Shown here one piece after another: positions 52,814 through 61,216 of a stretch of 64,000 nt of DNA (positions are counted from its first letter, which is position 1; each line of letters starts with the position of its first letter). Source of the stretch: VXOZ01 sp965220045 (GTDB lineage: Bacteria > Chloroflexota > UBA11872 > VXOZ01); NCBI GenBank assembly GCA_965220045.1, contig OZ244803.1, forward strand, positions 1,736,001-1,800,000. The letters are read 5' to 3'. A program made the position numbers and the translations under genes. Below the pieces are notes generated by a model, which saw nothing but the letters and a program-made list of their open reading frames with translations, was not told where the DNA came from and searched no databases.

Positions 52814-53731
52814 TCACTGGCTATCGTTGCCTTCTTGGCCCCGCGTCAGAATATCGAACGGCGAAACATCGACCTTTACTTCGCCAAATATCGTGTCCAA
52901 GTCCGCTCGAATCTGGCTGATGCCCGTAGCAATGGCGTCTAGTTCACTTTCGCCCGCATTGTAAACCGTAAACCAAGTGTACTCATAACCGATCTCCCGC
53001 CAACTTGGGAGAATCACATCGACGTACGTCTCTTCGGCAACCATGAGGCCCTCATCGAAATAAGGCGGCTCGTAGAACCAATACACATCTTTGGAGTCTC
53101 GCGGGGCCCACCGACCCACTATCTTCACGTCGATTGGCTCTGGATTTCCTCCAGGATCGCGGTAGACCAGGACGAGACGGTCACCGACTCTTGCGCCAAT
53201 CTTATCCAGCTTCTTCGTCGTCATGACAACTTCGATGAAGGGATCGCCCGGCTCGGCCGGGTTGGCAAAGTGACCTTCCAGAATACGCACGTGCTTTTCA
53301 AATTCGGCCGCAAAAGAGATGAAGCCCCATCCTGCAAACTGGTCCGCTGCCTGACTCTCGTCGTCCCTTCTTAAGACAATTGGCATGTGCTCAGTTTGCG
53401 CGTAGCGGGTGGATAAGAGTACGGGAATGCCAATTGCGCTCAGCGCCGTTACCCTTAAATACCTGTCTGCTTGCTCGTATTGTTGAAGTGAAATGTTAGT
53501 CTCGTACTCTCGCTCAAACTTGCGCACGAGCATACTGGCGGGCGCGCGCACTTGGCGCGACTGTGCTTCGCTTGCTGCGCCTTGCGCAGGCGGTTCGTCC
53601 ACCCTGTTGAGATCGACCTGTGCGCAGGACACGAGCGCCACCGTTGCTGCCAGTCCCATCGCGACAGCGAGTATTGCGGTGCGGCGGTTTCGCAGCTGCT
53701 TTCTGATGCTGATGAGAATGGAGAATGTCAT
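52814..53731 (-). CDS. truncated FtsX/MacB-like protein, membrane anchor plus periplasmic core
   Basis: 305 residues. One N-terminal hydrophobic segment (TAILAVAMGLAATVALVSCA), which ends in a lipobox-like LVSC, then a beta/alpha region with TTKKLDKIGARVGDRLVLVY that resembles the periplasmic core domain of MacB-type permeases. The C-terminal permease helices usual for that family are missing and the frame ends cleanly. It may be a lipoprotein that uses the core domain alone, or the stump of a broken permease. No ATPase gene adjoins. Confidence 0.5.
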   Translation of the reverse strand: MTFSILISIRKQLRNRRTAILAVAMGLAATVALVSCAQVDLNRVDEPPAQGAASEAQSRQVRAPASMLVRKFEREYETNISLQQYEQADRYLRVTALSAIGIPVLLSTRYAQTEHMPIVLRRDDESQAADQFAGWGFISFAAEFEKHVRILEGHFANPAEPGDPFIEVVMTTKKLDKIGARVGDRLVLVYRDPGGNPEPIDVKIVGRWAPRDSKDVYWFYEPPYFDEGLMVAEETYVDVILPSWREIGYEYTWFTVYNAGESELDAIATGISQIRADLDTIFGEVKVDVSPFDILTRGQEGNDSQ

Positions 53732-54048
53732 GGGAATGCTCCTCCTAAACGAAACTCTCGCAGTCGTCTCGCAGAATACTGAGTAAGATGAAGACGCAGC
53801 GACCTAAACTATGCCGGGTCTGATTCGTACATCGAGCCTTGACCGCACATTCATGACCGAGCCTCCTTGTAGCCTACGGCGAACACCCCTATCCCTATTC
53901 GCCAAGCTACCACAGAACGGCGTTTGTCCAACTGTTAGACGGTGATTTCTTCGGAAACGCTTAGGGACCTCTTAGCGATCTCTAAGGATGTCCTGGCTTT
54001 CAGGCAGGGCTGCTCGCGAAGAGTTGACACGTCTCATGGGGCGGATGG
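53732..54048. other. intergenic region
   Basis: About 317 bases between the MacB-like gene (leftward) and the end of pncB. I see no repeat, promoter or gene that stands out. Confidence 0.4.
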
Positions 54049-55416
54049 TCACTCGCACTGCTGCGCGAGGGCCGCGCGCAGGCGATCTCGCGCCGACGCT
54101 AGCGCCGCGCTCACCTCGACTGCGTACGGCGGGTTGGCAGTCTCAAGTGCGTGCAAGCGCGGCGGCAGCGCCTGCCGTTGTTGCTTGGATCGCTCCCGCG
54201 CTACCGCTAGCTCACTTTGGCCTGCGGGGAGGCATCTCCCCTCACGCATGGCAGGAACAAGAAGAGGCGAACCGTCGGGCACGTCCTCATCCGCCAGCGC
54301 GATTTCGTCGCGGGCGTACACTCCGTTCTCTTGGCAGCGAAAGACCTGCTTCCGTCCGGGCAGCGAAGACTTGCCGGCGGACAGCTTCATGCGTCCCCGA
54401 CCGCCATACGAGACGAGCTTGTAGGCACAATCCAGCGTGGGCGCATCGCTGGCAACACTCATACGCGTGCCCACGCCAAAGCCGTCGATTGGCGTCCCTT
54501 GGGCCTTCAGTTGGGATATGGCATATTCGTCGAGATTGTTGCTGGCAAAGATCTCCACATCACTGAGTCCCGCATCGTCGAGAATGCGGCGCGAGGCCTG
54601 CGCCAATTCCGCTAAGTTGCCGGAGTCCAATCGGATTGCACGTATACCAAACGCGTCACCCAACTCTTGTGCGAGGCTCACCACCTTCTTGACACCCGCC
54701 AGTGTGTCGTACGTGTCGACGAGCAAGACCGTGTCCGGGTAGAGCGCGGCAAATTGCCGAAACGCATCGAGTTCGTCTGCATGCGCCTGAATGTAACTGT
54801 GCGCCATGGTGCCCCTGACCGGGATGCCGTAGCGTTTGCCGGCAAGGACGTTGGAGGTCGCCGCCACGCCCGCCACGTGAAAGGCACGCGCGCCCCTGAC
54901 CGCTGAGTCAATGCCGTGGGCGCGCCGCGAACCAAAGTCCACCACGGCGGACCCACGGGCCGCGTGCACCACACGGGCGGCTTTCGATGCCATGAGAGTC
55001 TGGAAGTGCACTTGGTTGATGAGCAGAGTCTCAACGAGCTGCGCTTGCGGCAGAGGCGCCTCAACGACGACTAATGGTTCGAAGGGGAATGCCACGGTGC
55101 CTTCCGGCAACGCATAGACGGTTCCTGCAAACCGAAAGTCCGCCAGGAAATCCAAGAAGCCCGGGGAAAAGTTCCCCAACTCTGCCAGAAAGCCAAGCGC
55201 CTCGGAAGAAAAGCTCAGATTCTCCAGATAGCGCAGCACGTCGGCAATGCCGCACGCGATGAGGTAGTTCCATCCCTTCGGCAGACGCCGCACGAAGAAG
55301 TCAAACACCGCCACGTCGTCCAAGCCCTCGCGGAAATAGGCTTGCAGCATGGTGAGGGCGTAGAGATCCGTGAATAGAGCCGCGTCAGGACTCTCTTCCC
55401 AATTGGGCCCCAGCAC
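54049..55416 (-). CDS. pncB: nicotinate phosphoribosyltransferase
   Basis: 455 residues. Joins nicotinate to PRPP, with ATP, in the NAD salvage route. LFTDLYALTMLQAYFREGLD is the family start, VVDFGSRRAHG and GTMAHSYIQAHADELDAFR carry the substrate-binding and phosphorylated His regions, and AIRLDSGNLAELA and GFGVGTRMSVASDAPTLD close the PRPP site. Last gene of the leftward cofactor operon, 11 bases after the histidine phosphatase. Confidence 0.92.
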   Translation of the reverse strand: MLGPNWEESPDAALFTDLYALTMLQAYFREGLDDVAVFDFFVRRLPKGWNYLIACGIADVLRYLENLSFSSEALGFLAELGNFSPGFLDFLADFRFAGTVYALPEGTVAFPFEPLVVVEAPLPQAQLVETLLINQVHFQTLMASKAARVVHAARGSAVVDFGSRRAHGIDSAVRGARAFHVAGVAATSNVLAGKRYGIPVRGTMAHSYIQAHADELDAFRQFAALYPDTVLLVDTYDTLAGVKKVVSLAQELGDAFGIRAIRLDSGNLAELAQASRRILDDAGLSDVEIFASNNLDEYAISQLKAQGTPIDGFGVGTRMSVASDAPTLDCAYKLVSYGGRGRMKLSAGKSSLPGRKQVFRCQENGVYARDEIALADEDVPDGSPLLVPAMREGRCLPAGQSELAVARERSKQQRQALPPRLHALETANPPYAVEVSAALASARDRLRAALAQQCE

Positions 55417-55427
55417 TGTCGATCTCC

Positions 55428-56087
55428 CTAGTAAATCGTGCTTGCGGTTGGGATGGCGGCGACATGAGAGGAGTCATTCCAAGAAATGAGTGTTGGCACC
55501 GCGTCGTGCCAGTCAACGACCGACAGGCTGGCGTGGGCGACGGTCACCTGCCAGTAGTGATCGAGTGGGAGGCCGAAGAGGTGACAGAAGTACATTCTGA
55601 GACCCCCGCCGTGCATCACGACCACCACCGTTTCACCCTCATGGCGATGAACGATGCGCCGCAAGGCAGCCTGTGTGCGCTCGTAGAGCGCGTGGCCGTC
55701 CTCGGCTCCTGCCGGAGCCCACTTCGGATTGCTGCAATGCTGATCCCAATCGGCGGTGTTTGCCATGAGATCGGCCAGCCGTTGCCCTTCCCAACACCCA
55801 TAGCCGCGCTCGCGCAGATCGCGATCTCTCACAGCCATTAGCTCGTGTAACTCTCCAATCGCACACGCCGTGTTGTAGCTGCGTGTGAGATCGCTGCAGT
55901 AGATGGCGCCGAGGGACTCTTCGCCTAGTCGCTCTCCAATAGCTCTGGCCTGCGCTTCACCCTCCGCGGAGAGGGGTGGATCTTGCTGGCCCTGAATGCG
56001 GCCCTGGCTATTCCACGTAGACTGACAATGACGAACGAGCAGAAGTCTTACCATTGCACCTGCTTCTTGCGTGATTCTATCGTTCAT
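55428..56087 (-). CDS. histidine phosphatase family protein (phosphoglycerate-mutase-like)
   Basis: 219 residues. The phosphorylated His lies in LLLVRHCQSTWNSQG, where the usual RHG is RHC; the second His is in VVVMHGGGLRMY, with the acid in RERGYGCWEGQ. GGAGTG just before the ATG at 56087 supports this start, which overlaps the folC stop by 11 bases. Members remove phosphate from small molecules. In a cofactor operon it could be a CobC-type ribazole phosphatase or a pterin phosphate phosphatase; the sequence does not decide. Confidence 0.85.
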   Translation of the reverse strand: MNDRITQEAGAMVRLLLVRHCQSTWNSQGRIQGQQDPPLSAEGEAQARAIGERLGEESLGAIYCSDLTRSYNTACAIGELHELMAVRDRDLRERGYGCWEGQRLADLMANTADWDQHCSNPKWAPAGAEDGHALYERTQAALRRIVHRHEGETVVVVMHGGGLRMYFCHLFGLPLDHYWQVTVAHASLSVVDWHDAVPTLISWNDSSHVAAIPTASTIY

Positions 56088-57660
56088 TCACTCCGGATAG
56101 ATCGAGCGGGGGATCAAGCTCCTCAGCGAGACCGAAAGCTTCCCGCGCCTCCGCTACGACAAACAACGAGCCCGTCACGCACAAGACATCCTCGCTGCTC
56201 ATGGCAGCCATCCCCATCGCTATCGCCTGGCCCACACTCTCGGCGAGCACTGTTGGCGCCCTGCCCGCAACTGCCGCCGCGATTGCTTGTGGCTCCTGAG
56301 CACGAGGATGGCGGGACCGGCAAACTATGAGGTTGTTAATTGCAGGCAAGATTGCCTCCAACAGCAGGTCGACATCCTTGTCTTGATTCATGCCCAGAAT
56401 ACAGTGGATACTACGCCCAGAATAGTGCTCTTCCAAGGTCTCGCGCAAACACGCCATCGAGTCCGGGGTGTGCGCGCCGTCGGCAATTACAAGCGGGCGA
56501 GCGGATAGCTGCTCGAAGCGACCGGGCCACCGCACGGCTTCGATGCCGGCGCACACGGCATCAACGGCAAGAGGCATCCCCTGCGCCGCGAGCTCGTCGA
56601 CAACGGCAAGGGCAACGCTGAGATTGACGCGTTGGTGGCGACCCTGGAGGGGAAAACGCACCTCTCGTTGCTCCTCCAAAGCCGTAATCGCGCACACCTG
56701 CGCAGGAAACTCCCACTCGGGCGGCACTTGAGCAGCATTGGGAGCAGTCGAATTGTCACGGCTCGTTGGCAAGTCCGTTCGCGGTGAGGCGGCACGCCAA
56801 GTCCCTTTCGAACCATGTACGGACGGTCCCTCGACCAAATCAGAGCCGGACCCGTAGTCGATACAGAGTCTCGTATCGATACGAGAGGGATCGCCAGAGC
56901 AAGCGCCGGCCGCATCGCCGCACGGGGCGGTCACAGAGATCGCTTCACATCTGCTTTCGTCCGCCGCAATAATCCGCGCACTGCGATCCTTACACGTCTC
57001 CCTAAACACGCGTTGCACTTCAGCGGAATTCGGCGCATGCACCAAAACTCCGCCGTCTTTGACAATACCGGCTTTTTCCCGAGCGATGGCAGTGAGGGTG
57101 TCGCCAAGAATAGCTGTATGCTCCAAGCTAATTGACGTGATCACAGAGACGCGTGGCGTGATGACATTGGTTGCGTCCAATCTCCCACCCAGTCCCACCT
57201 CGATCACAGCCACATCCACTGCCGCTTCCGCAAAACAGAGAAACCCCAGCGCGGTTGCCAATTCATACGTCGTTGGTTTGCCTAGATTTGAATGGAGGGA
57301 ACCGAAAGTCTCCACCGCGCCGGCAATCCGCTCCACCACGCGGGCGAACATCTCCGGCCCAATCGACCTGTTGTCGATGCGCACCCGTTCCCGAAACGTA
57401 TGGAGATGGGGCTGGGTATAGAGTCCGGTGCGCAAGCCCGCGGCACGTAACACGGACTCCAGGATTGCCGCCGTAGACCCTTTACCCTTGCTGCCGGCAA
57501 TGTGAACACTGGCGAAGCGTTGGTGCGGGTTGTCGAGAATGCGCAGCAGTGCGCTTATCCGGTCGAGCGTGAAGCGCGGAGGGGAGTCCGCACCATACCC
57601 GATACCGCGCTCCCAATCGATGAAGGAGTAAAGGTACCGGAGCGCTTCTGCATAACCCAT
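56077..57660 (-). CDS. folC: bifunctional folylpolyglutamate/dihydrofolate synthase
   Basis: 527 residues, about 90 longer than usual. Adds glutamate to dihydropteroate or folates. P-loop GSKGKGST (57-64), YTQPHLHTFRERVRI, VGLGGRLDATNV and SLEHTAILGDT are intact, as is QGRHQRVNLSVALA. Between about residues 238 and 320 there is an insertion of low-complexity sequence, rich in Ser, Pro, Asp and Cys, that does not fit the family; it contains an 18-base perfect palindrome at 56869-56886. The gene begins 7 bases after folE ends. Confidence 0.92.
   Translation of the reverse strand: MGYAEALRYLYSFIDWERGIGYGADSPPRFTLDRISALLRILDNPHQRFASVHIAGSKGKGSTAAILESVLRAAGLRTGLYTQPHLHTFRERVRIDNRSIGPEMFARVVERIAGAVETFGSLHSNLGKPTTYELATALGFLCFAEAAVDVAVIEVGLGGRLDATNVITPRVSVITSISLEHTAILGDTLTAIAREKAGIVKDGGVLVHAPNSAEVQRVFRETCKDRSARIIAADESRCEAISVTAPCGDAAGACSGDPSRIDTRLCIDYGSGSDLVEGPSVHGSKGTWRAASPRTDLPTSRDNSTAPNAAQVPPEWEFPAQVCAITALEEQREVRFPLQGRHQRVNLSVALAVVDELAAQGMPLAVDAVCAGIEAVRWPGRFEQLSARPLVIADGAHTPDSMACLRETLEEHYSGRSIHCILGMNQDKDVDLLLEAILPAINNLIVCRSRHPRAQEPQAIAAAVAGRAPTVLAESVGQAIAMGMAAMSSEDVLCVTGSLFVVAEAREAFGLAEELDPPLDLSGVNER
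56869..56886. repeat. 18-bp perfect palindrome within folC insertion
   Basis: TCTCGTATC followed by its exact complement GATACGAGA. It lies in the unconserved insertion of folC and looks like the core of a captured mobile repeat. Confidence 0.7.
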
Positions 57661-57666
57661 AGGGAA

Positions 57667-58287
57667 TTAGCGCTGGCCTGTGGCGATAGCCATAAACTCA
57701 TTGCGGGTGCGGGGATCCGACAGGAAGAGGCCGCGCATGGCGCTCGTGATCATGCGGGAACCCGGCTTCTGGATGCCGCGCATTGCGATGCACATGTGCT
57801 CCGCCTCCACCACTACCGCTACACCCTGCGGTTTGATGACCTTGGCAATGGTCGCGGCAGCGTCATCGGTAAGACGTTCCTGTAACTGCGGTCGTTTTGC
57901 CAGAGTTTCAATGACGCGTGCGAGTTTGCTGGCGCCCACGATTTGGCCGCTGGGAATATAGCCCACGTGCGCCATACCCCAAAAAGGCAGCAGATGGTGC
58001 TCGCACATCGAGAAGAACTGTATGTCCTTCAGCACGACCATGCCGGCATAGTCTTCATGAAAGCTGGCGTCGATCGCGGCCGCCGGATCACGGGAGAGCC
58101 CTGAAAAGAGAAACTCGTACGCCTGCGCGATGCGGCGCGGCGTATCGCTCAGCCCTTCGCGCGCGGGATTTTCCCCAATTGCAAGCAGGATTTCTTCCAC
58201 GGCCCGTTCGATGCGACACGTGTCCACTCGCGACTCTGTGCTGGCGCCATCTGCCTTCTTTTCTGTACCGGACGTCTTCTGCTGCAT
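57667..58287 (-). CDS. folE: GTP cyclohydrolase I
   Basis: 206 residues. First step of pterin/folate synthesis, GTP to dihydroneopterin triphosphate. Zinc ligands Cys and His in FFSMCEHHLLPF and the second Cys in EHMCIAMRGIQKPGS; GYIPSGQIVGASKLAR forms part of the active site. The first 20 or so residues are a variable tail. Starts 30 bases after cbiZ stops and is followed at once by folC. Confidence 0.95.
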   Translation of the reverse strand: MQQKTSGTEKKADGASTESRVDTCRIERAVEEILLAIGENPAREGLSDTPRRIAQAYEFLFSGLSRDPAAAIDASFHEDYAGMVVLKDIQFFSMCEHHLLPFWGMAHVGYIPSGQIVGASKLARVIETLAKRPQLQERLTDDAAATIAKVIKPQGVAVVVEAEHMCIAMRGIQKPGSRMITSAMRGLFLSDPRTRNEFMAIATGQR

Positions 58288-58317
58288 GCGTTGCCAATCC
58301 TCGGGTCTTCAGAGCAC

Positions 58318-58995
58318 TTACCGATCGGCTTGCCTTTGCAGTGCGCGGGTCACTCCCCTATGCACCACCTTGCCGAGCAGGTAGCCAAACTGCGTCGTGG
58401 GGCCCGCCTGTCGAATCCGCTCGCCCTTGCTCAGGCAGGCGACAATCACGCTGTCAGCCGGAGCACCGGTGGCGACATACCCATCGCTCGTAGCAGCGCG
58501 GCTTTCGACGAGGGCACGAACTTTGGCTTCGGTAGCGGTGATCGTCGCACTCACCATCGCGCCCATAGTCAGACTGGCGTCCGTGAGGATGACCAAGTCA
58601 ATGCTACTAGCGGCCTTAACCTCTTGCGGCTGCGTGTTGCCTGCAGAACACATAGTCGCCAGGTCCGCCAAGAGCAACGCCGTGATCTTCCACTTGCAGG
58701 TCGATTCGTCCATCGGCACTGCATTTTCGGCGCTTGCCGTGGAAAGCAAACCAACGAATGGCTCTTGAATGCCTGCTTGCATCGCCCAACTGTAGAGTTG
58801 CTGCTCCGGGTCCGCCTGTTCCTGCGCCTTCTCAAGGAACATCGCTACGATATTGCGAGTTAGCGCCAAGTCGTCCCCAACACTGGCAGAGCTGAGGACT
58901 CGCAAAGGCGTATTGCTGGAGACATGCAACACGTCGCCAGCACGCGTAAGCGTGACGCCGTCGAGCAGGTTTTCACTTTCGGTGGTTGGGGGCAT
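58318..58995 (-). CDS. cbiZ: adenosylcobinamide amidohydrolase
   Basis: About 225 residues. Removes the side chain of adenosylcobinamide to give adenosylcobyric acid, a salvage step toward vitamin B12. PLRVLSSASVGDDLALTRNI, then IDLVILTDASLTMGAMVSAT, ITATEAKVRALVES and ATGAPADSVIVAC match CbiZ; the YLLGKVVHRGV end fits too. The stop of the preceding small ORF and this ATG form TGATG, so the two are coupled. Assignment by pattern. Confidence 0.75.
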   Translation of the reverse strand: MPPTTESENLLDGVTLTRAGDVLHVSSNTPLRVLSSASVGDDLALTRNIVAMFLEKAQEQADPEQQLYSWAMQAGIQEPFVGLLSTASAENAVPMDESTCKWKITALLLADLATMCSAGNTQPQEVKAASSIDLVILTDASLTMGAMVSATITATEAKVRALVESRAATSDGYVATGAPADSVIVACLSKGERIRQAGPTTQFGYLLGKVVHRGVTRALQRQADR

Positions 58996-59195
58996 CACCT
59001 CTCGCTAATCTGAGAATGCCTCACTATTGGGACCGGAATCGGTGTTTCGTCGCGAGCGTGCGGTGGCCATGGCACCGAATCCAGTATTCTATGGGCTACC
59101 TCCCTTGTCAACTTGCCCGCGGACTCACGGACTAGCTGTAACAAGAGAGAGGCAATGTCGGTCCTCCCGCCCGGTGGGACGTCGTGGGACGGCAC
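58995..59195 (-). CDS. small unknown protein upstream of cbiZ
   Basis: 66 residues from a GTG at 59195. Basic, with one amphipathic helix (ASLLLQLVRESAGKLTREVA) and a Pro-rich end. I do not recognise it. The TGATG overlap with cbiZ, and its place as first gene of the operon, favour a real gene, but it may instead be a leader peptide or chance ORF. Confidence 0.4.
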   Translation of the reverse strand: MPSHDVPPGGRTDIASLLLQLVRESAGKLTREVAHRILDSVPWPPHARDETPIPVPIVRHSQISER

Positions 59196-59482
59196 AGCGA
59201 GTCAACTGCGGCACCGATCAAGCACGCGCACATGCCTTACCGCCTGTTGCTAGCCGGGCACCCAGACGATTTGGGGCAAGAATGGAGTGTCCCGCTCCGC
59301 TCGATTGCGAACTGCTTCCAACTGCAACGGCCGGCGAGGCCGCCATTTCATGCAGGATGCAGTTTGGTTCCAATTGAGACCTTGCAAATGCTCTTGCGTG
59401 TTGCGATAGCATATTTTCTGCCGACGACGTATCATTGTGGCAGTGACGTTGATGCCCGTTAGATCTGGGAGCCCCAAGCGAA

Positions 59483-60511
59483 ATGCAACGTGCCTCATTC
59501 ACTGTAGACGATTTACGTCAAGCCATCGACCAGTTGCCGCGTGTGCATCTCGCGGTGCTACCCACGCCGTTGGAGGAAGCCCCCCGTCTCGCGGACGCAA
59601 TGGGGGGCCCGCCAATCTTCTTCAAGCGCGATGACCTCACCGGACTGGCGCTCGGCGGGAATAAGACCCGGCACCTCGAATTCATACTGGGTGAAGCCTT
59701 GCAGCAGGGGGCCGACACGATCATTACCGGGGCTTCAATCCAATCGAATTTCTGCCGCCAAACTGCCGCCGCCTGCGCCAAGCTCGGCCTGCGCTGTGTC
59801 CTCTATTTGAATGGTGATGAGCCAGAAGCGCCGCAGGGCAACCTGTTACTCGACCATTTGGCGGGGGCGGACGTGCGCGTTGTACGGGTGCGGCAGCTTC
59901 CCGATCTCATTGCGCTTTGCGAAGAAGCCGCGGTTGCAGAACGCCAAGCAGGCCGCAATCCAATTGTCGTAGACTTGTGGCGCGGCATTGCCAGTTTGGG
60001 TTCGGTATCGTATGTCGATTGCGCCCTCGAGATGAAGGAACAGTTGGAAGAGCTCGGCCTGTTGCGCGCCTCAGTTTATCTCTCTTCAGCCACTGCCTCC
60101 CAAGGCGGGCTTGAGTTAGCAGTGCAAGCGCTTGGCCTCGATTGGCAGGTCACCGGCATCAGTCCCATCAGAACAGACCTGGTTCCGGCGGAAGTTGTGG
60201 CAAACCTCGCCAATGAAGCCGCCCAGCGGCTCAAGCTCGATTTGCGCGTATCCGCGGCCGACGTCGAGAACCAGGAGCAGTTCATCGGTCCAGGGTACGC
60301 GCTGCCCACGACCGAATCTCGCGAAGCTCTGGAACTGGTTGCTGCCACTGAAGGTGTGTTCCTCGACCCCGTTTACACCGCCAAGGCGATGGCGGGTCTC
60401 ATGGACCACATTCGATCGGGAGAGCTTGATCCCTCCCAGCCCGTAGTCTTTTTGCACACGGGCGGCACCCCGGCTCTATTCGCTTTCAATGACTGGTTTG
60501 CCCCTTCATAG
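59483..60511 (+). CDS. dcyD: D-cysteine desulfhydrase / ACC deaminase family (PLP, fold type II)
   Basis: 342 residues. The PLP lysine is in LALGGNKTRHLEF, preceded by the usual FFKRDDLTG. TGASIQSNFCRQTAAACAKLG carries the Ser-Asn phosphate and substrate contacts, and VFLDPVYTAKAMAGL and VVFLHTGGTPALFAF close the active site. It may release sulphide, ammonia and pyruvate from D-cysteine, or act on related amino acids; D-cysteine desulfhydrase versus ACC deaminase is not settled. The RDD gene follows after 33 bases. Confidence 0.85.
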   Translation: MQRASFTVDDLRQAIDQLPRVHLAVLPTPLEEAPRLADAMGGPPIFFKRDDLTGLALGGNKTRHLEFILGEALQQGADTIITGASIQSNFCRQTAAACAKLGLRCVLYLNGDEPEAPQGNLLLDHLAGADVRVVRVRQLPDLIALCEEAAVAERQAGRNPIVVDLWRGIASLGSVSYVDCALEMKEQLEELGLLRASVYLSSATASQGGLELAVQALGLDWQVTGISPIRTDLVPAEVVANLANEAAQRLKLDLRVSAADVENQEQFIGPGYALPTTESREALELVAATEGVFLDPVYTAKAMAGLMDHIRSGELDPSQPVVFLHTGGTPALFAFNDWFAPS

Positions 60512-60544
60512 TTAAGCCAAGACAAGGCAGGAAAGGCACCGTTA

Positions 60545-61147
60545 GTGTCAGCGCCACCTGAACAGTTTGTTACCGGAAAGCAAGTCGCCGGTCTGCCCTT
60601 GGCGCCGGTGGAAAAGCGCATCAAGGCGGCGCTGTGGGACCTGCTCTTCTTCGTCTTTGGTCTGGCCGCGGCAGCGATGCTGGCCGTTACGGCAGTTATC
60701 ACCGGCGTCCTGATCCTCGGGGTGTCCGTCGGAGAAGTAACCGAAGACACGGTCTATCCTGACGCCGCCATCATCGTGCCGTTTGGCTTGGCCATCCTCA
60801 TCATCGCTCTGGCGCCGTATATCTACTTTGTGCAAGTGCCCGCCGAGTACAGCGGGACCGCAGGCATGCGCTTGGTAGGAGTTCGCGCCATCACGATCGA
60901 CGGCAAGCAAATGAACTGGCGACAGGCGGCAACACGTGCGCTCGCCATGCTGGTTTCGATTGCGGCGCTCTGCGCCGGCGCGCTGTGGATGTTTCGGGAG
61001 CCAAACCGCCGCACATGGCATGACCTGGCCGCCGGAACTTTCGTCATCGAGGATGTGTACATACCCAAGCGACTGAATCTTGCCCCTTGGGATCCGATTG
61101 AAGAGGAAGAGGAAGAAGAGCGATCTTCATCGGGAACATCCTGGTAG
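60545..61147 (+). CDS. RDD family membrane protein
   Basis: 200 residues. Four hydrophobic segments: two long ones (ALWDLLFFVFGLAAAAMLAV, VLILGVSVGE before a loop and IIVPFGLAILIIALAPYIYF), then LAMLVSIAALCAGALWMF. The RDD pattern is in GTAGMRLVGVRAITIDGK and RRTWHDLAAGTFVI, although the first residues (Arg in VEKRIKAALWDLL) are only a partial match. Acidic C-terminal tail EEEEEE. Transport or membrane role unknown. GTG start. Confidence 0.78.
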   Translation: MSAPPEQFVTGKQVAGLPLAPVEKRIKAALWDLLFFVFGLAAAAMLAVTAVITGVLILGVSVGEVTEDTVYPDAAIIVPFGLAILIIALAPYIYFVQVPAEYSGTAGMRLVGVRAITIDGKQMNWRQAATRALAMLVSIAALCAGALWMFREPNRRTWHDLAAGTFVIEDVYIPKRLNLAPWDPIEEEEEEERSSSGTSW

Positions 61148-61216
61148 CCGCCTTGTCACTTTCGTCTACCCACCCTGAGCATAGATATCTGATTCCTGTG
61201 AAGAGAGGTATGAATC

